Source: Chimonanthus salicifolius (taxonomy: Eukaryota; Streptophyta; Magnoliopsida; Laurales; Calycanthaceae). From it: 64,000 bases of DNA. The notes under the pieces are model-generated. The model was not told the DNA's origin. It made no database searches and saw only the letters and a list, made by a program, of their open reading frames with translations. Where the stretch lies: NCBI GenBank assembly GCA_013350335.1, contig CM023542.1:6434025-6498024 (forward strand), given 5' to 3'. Below, in pieces: positions 22,137 to 33,919 of this stretch. The position numbers were made by a program, and so were the translations under genes. Position 1 is the stretch's first letter; the number at the start of each line of letters is the position of its first letter.

Positions 22137-25100
22137 AGACGGTGCAGGAGACATGTTACACGGCTACAGAGTACAGAGCGGGATATTTTTGAACTACTGC
22201 CGGTCCATATGTACCGACGGAGCACCAAATCAAACATGCTCCCGCATTTGTAGGTCTGTCAATTATTCACTCTATTGTCAAACTCGTTCAAATAATAAGT
22301 GAATTGGCTCACGGACAGTGTCGGTTTCGGTCAACTTCGACTACTGAGTTTTGAGTTTAACTCGTTGAACCAAGCTGAGTCAAGATTGGTTAGTCATCGA
22401 AGGAAAATTATCCCTCGGAAATCCATTCCAAACTATAGGATACTTTTCAAGATTGGTTATTTATCATGTTAAATAATCTATTATAATAATTTGTTAAAAA
22501 GTATTTTTAATTTAAATTAATTGAAATTCTAAACGTCTAATTAAGAATGTAAAAAAGGTATTTGAAAATACAAAAGTTAACAACATGTGAGTTAAAATAA
22601 ATGAATTTAATGTATATTTTGAAAAGTACCTATTCTCACTTACACAAACAATGGGAAAAAAATGCTTGTTAAAAACAGGTAATAATTTCGGCTGATATTC
22701 GATATATATTGTTGATATCAGCTGATAAATGTGATTTAGAAAAAAAAATAGGAGAGAAATTTCTCAACCAGTATCCAAATATCTACAGATATCGAAATTT
22801 ATACCCCTCGTTACAAGACTTAAGGCATACATTACAAATTAATTAAGAAAAGCAAAAAGGTTATGAGCATCGAAGCAGGAAATATAGAGCGGACTAGATT
22901 AGAATAGTTTTGTCCTTGCTTCATTATTTCCAACGGTGACACTGCAGAATATGGTATTGGGTTAGTCGTTATATTTTAATAATAATTAATATTTAAATCT
23001 GAATTTCCATGTGACAAGAAATATAAATAATATATCTAATAGTTGATAAGCATGTGACAAGTAAGACACAAAAGGAGGAAATCCTTACATTTACTCATGG
23101 CATTTGGATTGGGAGCATAGGAGAGGATGTGCTTTGACTTTTTTATTCTCTTGCTTATTTTTTATTTTTCTCAATTTTGTACTTAATTTTCAACTTTACT
23201 CTATTTCAATACATTCTATGTTATTTCAATCCAATCAAACCTATTTTAATTGGAATTAAGCATATTTAAACCAAATTCGATCATTGATCTCTTTCTTTTA
23301 TATAAATTCAAAGTTTAAGAATAGATGAACAACTACAAATGTTTTTCAAAAAAAATGGTAAACGATTCAATTTTCTTTTCTTTTGTTGAACTCGAAGTTT
23401 CTAAATTTATGAGTCTTATTCATGTAGTGTACCAATTTGTTTTGTTTAATATCATTAAGCCATTTTTATTAGAAAATTCTTGTACATTCAAAACATCAGA
23501 TCAATATATATTTTTACTTAAAAATATCTAAAAACACTTAACTTTTTTTTAAAAGGCCCCATAAATAGTTTTAAAAGGTTGAAATATATAGTAAGTCATG
23601 ATATACGAGAGAAGCCCTCTTTTATTAGCATAATTACATCAAACACTTATTGTAATTGATAAAAATAAATCAATTATCTTCTTTTACAACTACAAAATTG
23701 TTGCACAGCAGAATTAATATATATATAAATTACTGAGAAAGTTATGAAAACAAAGTTGTTTATATTCAATTTAAATCCAACTCATTTACATCATTACATC
23801 AATCCCTAAACTCAATCCAAATATCTAATATAAATTCCTCCAAGCCCATCTTTCTATAATTAAATCTCTAAATAGAACTTAAAATTACATGTTTACTCAA
23901 GTCTAGACAAGCTTTCACCATCCACTAAAATGGTTCATCAGAAACATGAGTTTGATAATGGGAGTGAGGCTAGAGAGGAGAGGGTATAACTGTACAAGAA
24001 GACTTTGGAATATCTTAAAAATCTAGCATTGTAGTCGGAATTCGGACAGATGACCAATGATTGCAAATAGATGCTAAATCGGTTTGTAACAGTCAATACA
24101 TATATGAGCGTCTCGTATCAATGCAATACATTTTTTTATCTTAGACCATAAGTCTCTACTGTGAGGGAACAAGATAACAATTTCAGAAGACTGGATTCTG
24201 CCATTATGGGAATAATCAAGATCCAAACACCCTGTTTTCCTAATTTCTACTGACTTTGGCTGATTTTTTTTTATTTTTAAATGAAAATGTGCGGTTTAAA
24301 TAAAGAAAAAGCAATTGACGATTGATGGAATTTTAAGAAGCTCAGGGGTCTTGTTCAATATACCAATGGAAGCAGTTCCGTCAGTGCCACCAAAATTTAG
24401 TAATTGCTTTTTATCCATTTGTTCCTAAGTCTCTGCCTATTATTTGAAAAAAAAAAAAGTTTCATAAATTGCTGGAAAGGGTGAACAGTCCGTCTCAATT
24501 GAAAGACAGAGAGATCAAAGTGGCTACAAATTTTCTTGAAAAAAAAAAAAGACCCATGTGAAGAAAACATCCTACCCTAAATATCTCTTACCCACTACCA
24601 AACTACATTAATTCAGCAATAACCCATTCAGACCACTTGCAGGACTACTAAATTTGAGTTAATAAAATTGTCCTGTTTGGTGTAATGGAGTGTGTGATGG
24701 TGGTGAAATGAATAGAATGATTAATTTAGTTCAAATACTTGTGAATAAAGTCATAAGGCTGTATTTGGATGAGAGGTAAATTTTATACAGGTTTTTTTAT
24801 CAGAAGTTACTTTGAATATTATGAATGCCTGCTTGAAAAATGTTTTCAAAAGTGGAAAAAAAAAGAAGATAAAAAGTTAATTTTTTATCCCTAAGTTTGA
24901 ACAAATCTAAATATGCATTTTGAAATTGAAAATGGATTCAAATATTTCAAATCTATATTAACCCTAGCTCAAGTTAAAAAAAATTGTGTTAAATCAAGCT
25001 TTAACCTCTCGACATAGGCTTTTCAATTACAATTTAGGCCTAAGCTCAAGCTGGCTTAAAACCCAGTCCACGAGTTACAGCCCTATTAATTTCAAATTTG

Positions 25101-27560
25101 GTTGAAGTCGCACATCAGATTGGGCACGACTTCAGTTTGGATTTTATGGTTTATTTTAAATTTTAAAATAAATTAAATTAATTCAGTTCAGGTCAGATTC
25201 ATTAGGTGGTGCAGAACTCGTAGCATTGTATATTTTTATGTATAAATGTAATAATAATTAAATCAATCAAGTATCTACTCATTTATTTTTAAATTCAAAT
25301 GGAGTTGAATCTTCTATTATAAATGACTTAGGCCGGATGTCTGGGTCTGGGGTAGTAATAGAAGAATCCATGTTTTAGTGTAATTCCTTCTAAATATTAT
25401 TTTTACTGAAAATTTTATAAAAAAAAGGATAAAGTAAGAAAAATTATGGTGGAGACTGACCACAAACTCTCGCACAACAATCTCTATGCCTTCCACAGCA
25501 ATTGAAATCGGCGATTTCCGCTTCTGGCTTTACAGAAAGCTTACATACCATTAATGGGTTTTATATATTTCACCAAAAACATAAAAGACAAAAGAAATAC
25601 AAAAAAATCTAAATCAATACTGGAGAAATAAAAAAAATATAAAAAAGAAAAAATTAAAGAAGCATGCGTCAGAGTCATGGAAGATGAACAACAGCGCTTG
25701 TCTTGTAAAAACAAGCTTCATTTGTGTTCTAAGTATTTTCTTCACAGCATGCTCACATAAAAAGAGATAGAATAATCTTTAGAATCTTCCTTCTTCTACT
25801 ATTAAAAAAATAGAAAATCATTTGCAGAGAGAGAGGGGGGAGACTTCCAATACTATTTAAAAAAGAAAAAAAGAAAATCATTTAGAGAGACAGAAGAGAA
25901 AGGGAGAGAGAGAGAGAGAAGACAAAGCCATGAGAGAGAGGCAGAAGCGGCCAGTGGAGAAGTAGTTGTATATATATATAAGAATTCCAAGATGGGGTTT
26001 TTGTTGAGTTAGGGTTTCTGGACTCCAAGAATTTCTAGAGTTCTAAGTTAGGTCATCGTGGAGATAAATCTCAGCCGTTAAACTGGACAAGTGAAATCAA
26101 AATAAATCGGGTTTGAGTTTCAATTCTTGTTCAAATTCGTATTAAAAATTATATTTATATGGTTTTAGAGAAAATGATAGGTAAATAACAAAAAATACCA
26201 ATTTTTAATGAATATGAAATTAATATAGTTAAAATTTCAACATCGTGTGTTTTCCAAAAAAATTAAAAATGTTGGCCTAAAATAAGCCAGTGTAGAATTC
26301 CCAAACACGCATTGATATATTAGTTTTTATTTATGAGTGTATTAAAGGCACAATATGTAGATTTCGTTAGAGATTTCAAATTTATGATGTTCTCACCCAG
26401 CAAATTAAGATTCATAGTTTTTAGTGTCGGTCAATATAAAATGTATCGAATCGTCAATATATGAAGTGTCGATACATCCAATAGTATTGGCTGATAAAGA
26501 ACGTTTTTTATTTTTTTTTAATGCTTTTGGCCCATTTTCATGTTATTTTTACTGATATTTCTGTACTTAAAAGTAAGTTATTGAATTTTAAATTATTTTT
26601 ATCATTTTGAGTTATTTTCATCAATTTTTTGAGTTTCGGCTCTAAGATAGTCTCAAATTTTGAGTTTTTTGTGAAAATAATTTAATAAAATAATGTCTAG
26701 TGGTTTGGAATTAAATGAATATGTGTTAATGTAATTTAAATAGTTTTTTTTTTAAGACCTATCCAGATGACTACTCATTCTCACACACACTAGGTAAACT
26801 TGCGGAGAGTGACTCTTGTGTTGAACGTGATTTGAATACAAAACCTCTGATATTTTGGTTGGATTCTTAGCCATTACGACAACCTTGAGGGTTAAAAAAA
26901 TAACTAAATCACATATATTGATATGAAACAAATATTACACATACAAAATCCATACCTTTGTCTAAAAGACATAGACCCGAAAAGATAATAACAAAAAGAA
27001 CAGCAATCAAATAGAGTCCTCATATTCAAATCCCATGGTTTCATCGGATCATCACAAGTGGCATACTTCCTCGAATGTTAAATTTACGGCCAATCTCGCC
27101 TAGAAGTCTTGCTAAACCATTAGTTATTCGGCCGATCGGAATGACACCTCTAAACCTATGTAACCAAGCCTAATATATCTTTGAATTATTATGATCTTTA
27201 AAAATTATTCTTGAGATTTTGGAGACAAACATAATTTGAAAATTGTTTTTATGAGAATTTGAGAATTTCAATTTTCTTCTTAAATAGTTTTTAAAGCTAC
27301 TCTTCATGTTTTTAAAATGTATACACGGCATTTGCAAATTCTGAGAGCTATTTATAAATGATTTTGCACTTTTTATATCTGCTCTATAAATAAGATGTTA
27401 TTTCATGAGTATTTGATACTTAATTGAACTCACTTTTAAGCTCAGGTGTGTACCGAACCTCCACATGTCATATATACTGAACCTTCAAAGTTTAAAATTT
27501 CTATTTATCATTTAATTAATTAATTTATATTTTGAAATTAAATGACCAAAAATATTAAAT
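22137..27560. other. Gene-free AT-rich intergenic region
   Basis: This 5.4-kb stretch has no open frame with coding character and no recognisable transposon protein. It contains the far promoter of beta-tubulin, a probable degenerate MITE at 22676-22809, a GA-rich tract near 25890-25950 and many A/T homopolymers. A hAT-like end may occur near 25080 (TTACAGCCCTA), but I could not pair it. Confidence 0.5.
22676..22809. mobile_element. Possible degenerate copy of the TATCGGC-rich hAT MITE
   Basis: The segment starts CAGGTAATAATTTCGGC and ends TTTATACCCCT, with GATATCAGCTGATA-type dyads inside. This matches the layout of the intact element at 47907-48150. The flanks GTTAAAAA and GTTACAAG agree at 6 of 8 positions, consistent with an eroded 8-bp duplication. 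Confidence 0.45.
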
Positions 27561-27563
27561 AAA

Positions 27564-30083
27564 TTGTTATATATACGACCCGGCTCCCCAACTAATAATG
27601 GAACACCAAATCGTTTTCAGCTACTGAACAACCTAGAGGAGGAGGAACCTGAAAACATCTTTGATGAAGCAATGCAATCCCCTGGCGTCATCAACCCCAA
27701 AACTCTGGACACAATTGACACTGTTGTTGCTGCCTACAACTGGAGCAAGGAACATGCTCAAGATAGCCCAGGGGGGAACCCCACCCCTGTTCAATGATCT
27801 GTGCAATTTGGAATGTCCAGGGACTAAATAATCCCCACATGAAGTTGGAGGTTAAAGATCGCATCACCTTCATGAAAGCTGACATATTTTGTGTTTTGGA
27901 AAGCCGTATCCGTACTGGAAATCTCTACTTATCGGCTCCTAATATCTTTCCTCATAATTGGAATAATTTCTCCAATGTTGCCCTTTGTTCCTATGCGAGA
28001 ATATGGATGTGGTGGAACCCTTCGGTCAACCTCACCATCCTCCATGCTACTAACCAATTTATTCTCTGCAAAATTATCCTCCCTGTTGATGGTAAATCTC
28101 TTCTCCTTTGTTGTATTTATGCTGCCAATAACCCTCCGCAGAGACTGCCACTATGGGATGATCTTGAAACCATTGGTAACAATTACCATCTCCCCTGTTT
28201 CATTGCTAGAGACTTCAACTGCATCCGATCTCCCACTGATAAGAAAGGTGGCTCTACTCCTCTTGGTTATATCATGGTCCCCTTCAACCAATGCATCAAC
28301 AATGCTGGCTTCACTGAATTTCGAATCATTGGTGCAGATTTCTCCTGGCCCAATTCTTCTCATGGCCATTGGAGGGTTGAATCTAAGATCGACAGAGCCC
28401 TTGTCAACCAACCTTTTCTCTCCACCTTTGGTCAAGCTTCCTGCCAATTCTTTGGGCCTGGTCTCTCTGATCACAAAGGTATCCTCCTCAACCTGTATGC
28501 TGCTCATACCAAGCGTCGTGCACCCTTTAGGTTTATCAATCATTGGTGTAAGAATCCTTTCTTTAAGGACTTGGTCAAGACCACTTGGAATGTTGATATC
28601 AGTGGATACCCCATATACAGACTAGTTTCCAATCTCAAACTTCTCAAGCGAGCTCTCATCAGTTATCACAAATCTAATCCCAACACCAAACAACAACTGG
28701 AAAAGGCTCGTTCTCTTCTTGAATCAGCTCAATCTGCATGCGACAACAACAATTCTGATTGCAATTTTGTTGCACTTCTTCAAGCCAAATCTCAACTAGA
28801 ACATGCATTTGATAATGAGCTTAGCCTCCTCTACCAAAAATCCGGGCTCTTCAATCTTAATCTGCGTGACATGCGGAGCAAATTTTTCTACAATTCCATC
28901 AAATTGCGTGAGCACCACAACATGATTCTCTCCATCAAAACTGCCTCCGGTAATCTCACTGAAAATCCTCGTCATTATTGACACCTTTGTCAACCACTTC
29001 AGGAACATTTTCAATGGAAGCTCTACCTTTCATCATGATGTTTGTTTCAATCTGAACTCTAAGTTAGGCAACTCTGATGCCTCTTTGCTCACTACTGAGG
29101 TGTCCCACCCTGAGGTGGAGATGGCCCTCTTTAGACCAAATCCAAACAAGGCGTCCTGGACCCGATGGATTCAATCTGCATTTTTATTCTCTCTTGCTGG
29201 GACATTATTGGCGATGATGTCCGTGGAGGCTGTTCTTAACTTCTTCAAATCTGGTCAGATGCTCCAACAAATCAAAGCCTGCTTCATTGCCCTTATACCC
29301 GAGATCCCGAATGCAGACAACCCTAATTGTTTTAGACATATTGCTTTAACAAATGAAATATACAAGCTCATTTCGTGCATATTGGTTATCAGTATGAAAC
29401 CTCACATGCCAAATCTGATTAGTCTGAACCAAAGCGCTTTTATCCCCTACAGAGATATCTCAAGAAATATCCTTCACTGTCATGACTTGGTTCGTGGCAT
29501 CCACCTCAATTGTGGCCCTTCCCGCATGTGCTTTAAGATCAACCTCAGAAAGGCCTTCGACAGTGTCAACTGGGACTGCATTTACTTTGTCCTTCAACAG
29601 GTCCATTTCGATGATACTTGGATCAATTGGATCAGGTGTTGCTTGGAAACACCTAGATTCTCTGTTCTGATCAATGGTACACCTCATGGCTTTTTCCCCA
29701 GTACTAAGGGCCTAAGACAAGGTGATCCCATCTCACCATTTCTTTTCACACTTTCATGGAGAGCTTCTCTGCTGCTCTTAACCATGCTATTGCAAATGGT
29801 GATATCTTTTACCTTTTTTCCTCCAAAGGTCTTAAAATTTCACACCTTCTTTTTGCGGATGACCTCATGATTTTTTGCTCCGTGGATCTCAAATCCACTT
29901 TGGCCTTAAAGAACCTGCTTGACAGTTTCCTTGCCTTCTCTGGCCTATCTGTCAATACCTCCAAAAGTAACATTATTTTCTCCAGCTCTGTCACTCACAA
30001 AGAAGTTATCTTACGTGTGTTGAGCATGAATAAAGCTTGTCTGCCTATCCGCTATTTGGGTCTGCCACTCTTCTCCAGCAGAT
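27564..30083 (+). pseudogene. LINE ORF1 tail and ORF2 (endonuclease and reverse transcriptase), broken
   Basis: The end of ORF1 (27564-27797) runs into ORF2, which opens at 27794 with ICAIWNVQGLNN. The apurinic-like endonuclease has the glutamate region (FCVLESRIRTG), DFNCIRSPTDKKGG, KIDRALVN and GLSDHKG. The usual glycine before DFN is an arginine (IARDFN), probably a G-to-A change. A frameshift near 28975 is followed by the RT domain: ALTNEIYKLISC, NQSAFIPYRDISRN, KINLRKAFDSVNW, GLRQGDPISPFLF. After another shift comes HLLFADDLMIFC, so the catalytic ADD box is intact. The first RT aspartate (normally K-[IV]-D-L) appears as asparagine. These breaks make the copy non-autonomous. Confidence 0.88.
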
Positions 30084-32621
30084 TGTAATGGCCTGGAATT
30101 TGTAAAGTAATATATTTGTGTTATTATTTATTTTTTTTATGGTGGAAATTGGAAATTGGATGGAATAGATAGTAAATGGATCAAAATGTGGACGAAGGCC
30201 CAACTAGGGCCCAATGGATTATGGATTGGATTTAAGTTTACTTAAAGGGTCAATGGTGGTCAATTGGGCCAAGGATTGTCAAATTGGGCCCAATACCCAA
30301 TTGGGACCCAATGGATCAAGATGATGTAAGCTTTAAGGTAAATGGGTAAGATGAAAATGTAATTGGGCCATGGGCCCAATGGTGATCCAATTGGAATGAA
30401 TTGAATGGGTTCAAATCACCTAAGTTAATTTGAAGTTGACCAAGGTGATATGGTCCAATGGGACCCACCTCCACATCACCAAGTGAGGTGGCGTGTGGAC
30501 CCAAGGTTTGGTGGGGTCGACCACCATGGTTGAATTGGTCAACCATGGGTGGATGTATGAAGGTGATTTAAGTAAATGGAATTAAGTTAAAGTGGAAATT
30601 AATTAAATTAACCTAATGATCTAATTAATTAGTTAATTAAGTTAAGTTAAAGGGGTGGTCAAATGGGAAGATAAACTCTCCATTGTAAACAAGAAAAAAA
30701 AAACGTTGGCTAGTGGTTGGGTCAAAAAACATGAGAAATATCTCATGTGGGGTTGGTGGGAGAAGTTAATGTAAAGTTATTTTAACCAATCAAAAGGAGA
30801 TGACTTCATCTCATTTCTCAAGCTTCCATCCTCATTTCACTAGTTCCATCTCTTTCACTCTCCCATTGCCGTCCCACACTAGGAGAAGAAAGAAGAAGAG
30901 AAACCATGGAGGAAAGAAGAAGAGAAAGCTAAGAAGAGAAGAAAAAATTCAAGTAAAGGCCCACCACTCCAAGATCAAAGGTTGGGATCTTATTTCTCAC
31001 CATCTCCTTTTCTCTCTCTCTCTCAAGCAAACCCTACCTTGGCTGATCCTAAGCTTGGAGGTTTTCACCATTGATCAAACATCTTAGCCGACCAAAGATC
31101 AAGAGGAAGGAAAAAGGAGGCTAAGGAAACCGACGAGAGCGAATAAAATTGGAGGAGACGACGGATTGTAAGCATTTTCTAAAACAAGAGATTTGGATTT
31201 TTAGGGTTTAAGATTTGGGATTCATTTTTGTTAAAAATTGGTGGTGGTTAAATGATCATAGGCTTTGGATTTTTAAATCTATCAAATGGAAGGATGGAAA
31301 GTGGACAAAACCCTAATGGAAAATTAGGGTTAAGAAAATAAATAAATGGACTAAGGACATTGTGTAATTAAGTTAATTATGCATGAAAATGTATGGATTT
31401 TGAGGGGATTAATGGACCATAGGGTTCGGCCATGTAGTATGGCCGAACTCCATGGTAAAAGGGTTGATGAATTTAATTAGGGTATGTAAGAATGGAAGCA
31501 TGGAGAATGGTTTAGGGTTTTAAGTGCTAAATGATTAAAATGTTGGAAAATTTAAAGGGGTTTAAATGAGGAAAAATCAAGGAGTGTGTGAATGATTTTT
31601 GTGGCCCCAATGAGACTTAGAAGATGATGGATCATGAACCATGGGTTTGGCCATGGTGTATGGCCGAACCCTACGATGATCAATGGTGGATTTAATGGTT
31701 ATGAATAATGGAAAAATAATGGGAAATGTTGGTGGTGTTGATAGTTGTAATGGGAATGTGGCTAAGTTAATGTGATTTAAGATGGTGGTTGAAAGGTGTA
31801 AATTAATCCCTTCATGGAAGGGCTTATGATGGGTTCAAATGTGGGAATATGCCAAAGAAAATGGGAATTTGGTTAAGAAGGGGTTGATTTTTAATGAACC
31901 CAATGGTAGATCATTTTGGCCTAAGACTAATGTGTAGGTATATGTTTAAATGAATGCACTTTAGGTTAAATTAAATGACTGATGTAAGTGGTCTTGTGAT
32001 ATGGGTGATGGGTCAATTATGGACCCAAGAATGTCGCTAAGAATGATGATTTATTGTAAGTCATTTTTATAGGCTAAGGAAGGATGTATGTATGTGATTA
32101 ATTAATGGAGATTAGATTAATTAAATGGCTAATTTTAATGGTCATGTGACATGGTTCAATGGGTCATTAATGGAGATCCAAGTTTATGACCAATTATGAA
32201 CTTAGTTAGGCAAGGGTGAATGAGTGATTAACCATGGAGAAGGGGGTAGTGGCAAAACCATAATTAATGGCCAAGTTCAAGAACTCCATGGGAGAGGACC
32301 ATGGATTTAGGGGCACTAAGTAATAAGTTTATGTACGGTTAAATAAAGCCTAGGACGCTGATTTTTAGACTCATGTAATTAAAATATGTAATGGATTAAA
32401 TGGGACCCACAAAACCTAAATAGTGACCGATTTTTCATATGGACTTGGAAATGATTAATGGGCTTCGAAATAGTTAAAATATGGACTGATTATGTGTATG
32501 TAATAAGGTATTGGATATCACGAGCGGTACGCGTGTCGGTAGCCGGATTATCGGACGAAAACGAAAAAGGACGCGAATCGGTATTTGGTAGGATTCCTAC
32601 CTTTTGTAAACCATGGATTGA

Positions 32622-32895
32622 GTGATGGTTTCTTTGAATTATTTTGGAAATTATATGGTTTGTTTTAATATGGGTTTTGGATTAAGTATTATGTGATGGT
32701 TTACCTTTGATCTATTTTGGCAATCATGTGACTATTTCAAGATGGGTTTTGGATTAAGCATTATGTGATGGTTTACCTCTGATTTATTTTGGTAATCATG
32801 TGATTATTTCAAGATGGGTTTTGAATTAAGTATTATGTGATGGTTTACCTTTGATCTATTTTAGTAATCATGTGATTGTTTTAAGATGGGTTTAT
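32622..32895. repeat. Tandem array, 71-72-bp unit, four copies
   Basis: The phrase GTGATGGTTT recurs at 32622, 32693, 32765 and 32837. The following TTGAT(C/T)TATTTTGG, AATCATGTGA and AAGATGGGTTTT blocks are shared in most units. The first unit is the most diverged. It lies inside the family A LTR. Confidence 0.9.
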
Positions 32896-32987
32896 GACTA
32901 TGATTTATATATATTACATGGCATGTGGCATATACATCTCATGCATGACATGGGAGGGATATAACATGAGAAGGATGAAACGAAACT

Positions 32988-33163
32988 GGAGTCCATGCTC
33001 CGTTGGGGAGACCGAGAACAGGCATGGGGATAGCCTAACAGGCTATAACCGGAGTCCATGCTCCTTCGGGGCAACCGAGAACAGGCATGGGGATAGCCTA
33101 ATAGGCTATAATCAGAGTCCATGCTCCGTCGGGGCGACCGAGAACAGGCATGGGGACACCTTG
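32988..33163. repeat. Tandem array, 63-bp unit, nearly three copies
   Basis: GAGTCCATGCTCC recurs at exact 63-bp spacing (32990, 33053, 33116), each time followed by GACCGAGAACAGGCATGGGG or a one-base variant. The first two units end in AGCCTAA-AGGCTATAA. Because 63 is a multiple of three, it keeps artificial reading frames open on both strands. Confidence 0.92.
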
Positions 33164-33234
33164 ACGAGGCCTTGCCGTCAAGGGGGATATTTTATGATTG
33201 GATATATATATCTTGACGAGGTTTTTCCGTCAAG
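33160..33234. repeat. Pair of identical-stem hairpins
   Basis: Two short palindromes, CTTGACGAGGCCTTGCCGTC with a closing AAG (33160-33182) and CTTGACGAGGTTTTTCCGTC with a closing AAG (33212-33234), can each fold into a stem with CTTGACG paired to CGTCAAG. Both are followed by GGGGGATAT. They lie between the 63-bp array and the LTR end. Confidence 0.75.
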
Positions 33235-33919
33235 GGGGATATGACATCATGATGGTGGGGATGATGGGTGGGATTTATAATACAGACACCCATGGCATGG
33301 CATTCACTTTATAGTTTCATTATATGATTGTCTACCAGTTTTCACGATATTATTATCTGTATGGTTGTTATCACTAATCCCTGTGCTAGCCCTACTCGGA
33401 GTCCTACTGGGTGCGTGGTCTAACGCCCTACTTCTACCCTAGTTAATGACGCAGGAGATGGCACAGCGGAAGGGCGCGACGGAAGCCAAGCTTAGGAGCT
33501 TAGGGAGGCGGACTATTTACTTTATTTAAGTTTATTTTAGGAAATGCATTTAAGTAGCCTAACTTGTTGGAAATGTAATATTTTAGTTTACTTGCTATGT
33601 TTTGGATTTTATTGTGGATATTATGTTGTTGAGGTATTTTGGTAATTAAATGAACGTATCTTCCCTGCTATCTCAAATTTGTAGGATAGTCTCTATTGTT
33701 AATTAAGCACTTAGTTTTAATATTCCGCAAGCTTGCTTTCTACGTGTGAACCATTCTTCGTGGACTTCGTTCCACGCACGTAGGGTTGGCCAGTTAAGGG
33801 CCGGGCTTTCGAAGCTCGGACTTAACTCGCGTAATGACGTCAGCGCCCTTTGTCACTATTGATTTCAAAAAAAAAAAAAAATAGACTCTGATTTTCGGTG
33901 AAAAGGGGCGGGCGTTACA

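Larger units (their letters stand above)
30084..33919 (+). mobile_element. 5' LTR of a Ty3/gypsy element (family A, 3836 bp)
   Basis: The LTR starts TGTAATGGCCTGG directly after LINE sequence and ends GGGCGGGCGTTACA, immediately followed by a primer-binding site. The TG...CA ends and the adjoining primer site fix its orientation as plus. It contains two internal tandem arrays and a pair of hairpins, annotated separately. The sequence is unlike the LTR at 37018-39879 apart from the short terminal motif. The five bases to its left (CAGAT) have no partner at the right end of the composite, so the element's 3' part has been lost. Confidence 0.82.

Noticed and set aside
28151..28543. Minus-strand frame of 130 codons
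   Set aside because: It is antisense to the LINE endonuclease domain, which is clearly encoded on the plus strand.
30800..31087. Plus-strand frame of 95 codons with a basic KKRKLRREE segment
   Set aside because: It is inside the family A LTR, arises from GAAGAA-type purine runs and has no family match.
32988..33163. Regular repeats resembling a CRISPR array
   Set aside because: The copies are directly adjacent with no unique spacers, and lie in an LTR of a plant retrotransposon.
32894..33244. Repeat-containing frames on both strands (116 and 74 codons)
   Set aside because: They are produced by the 63-bp array in the family A LTR.
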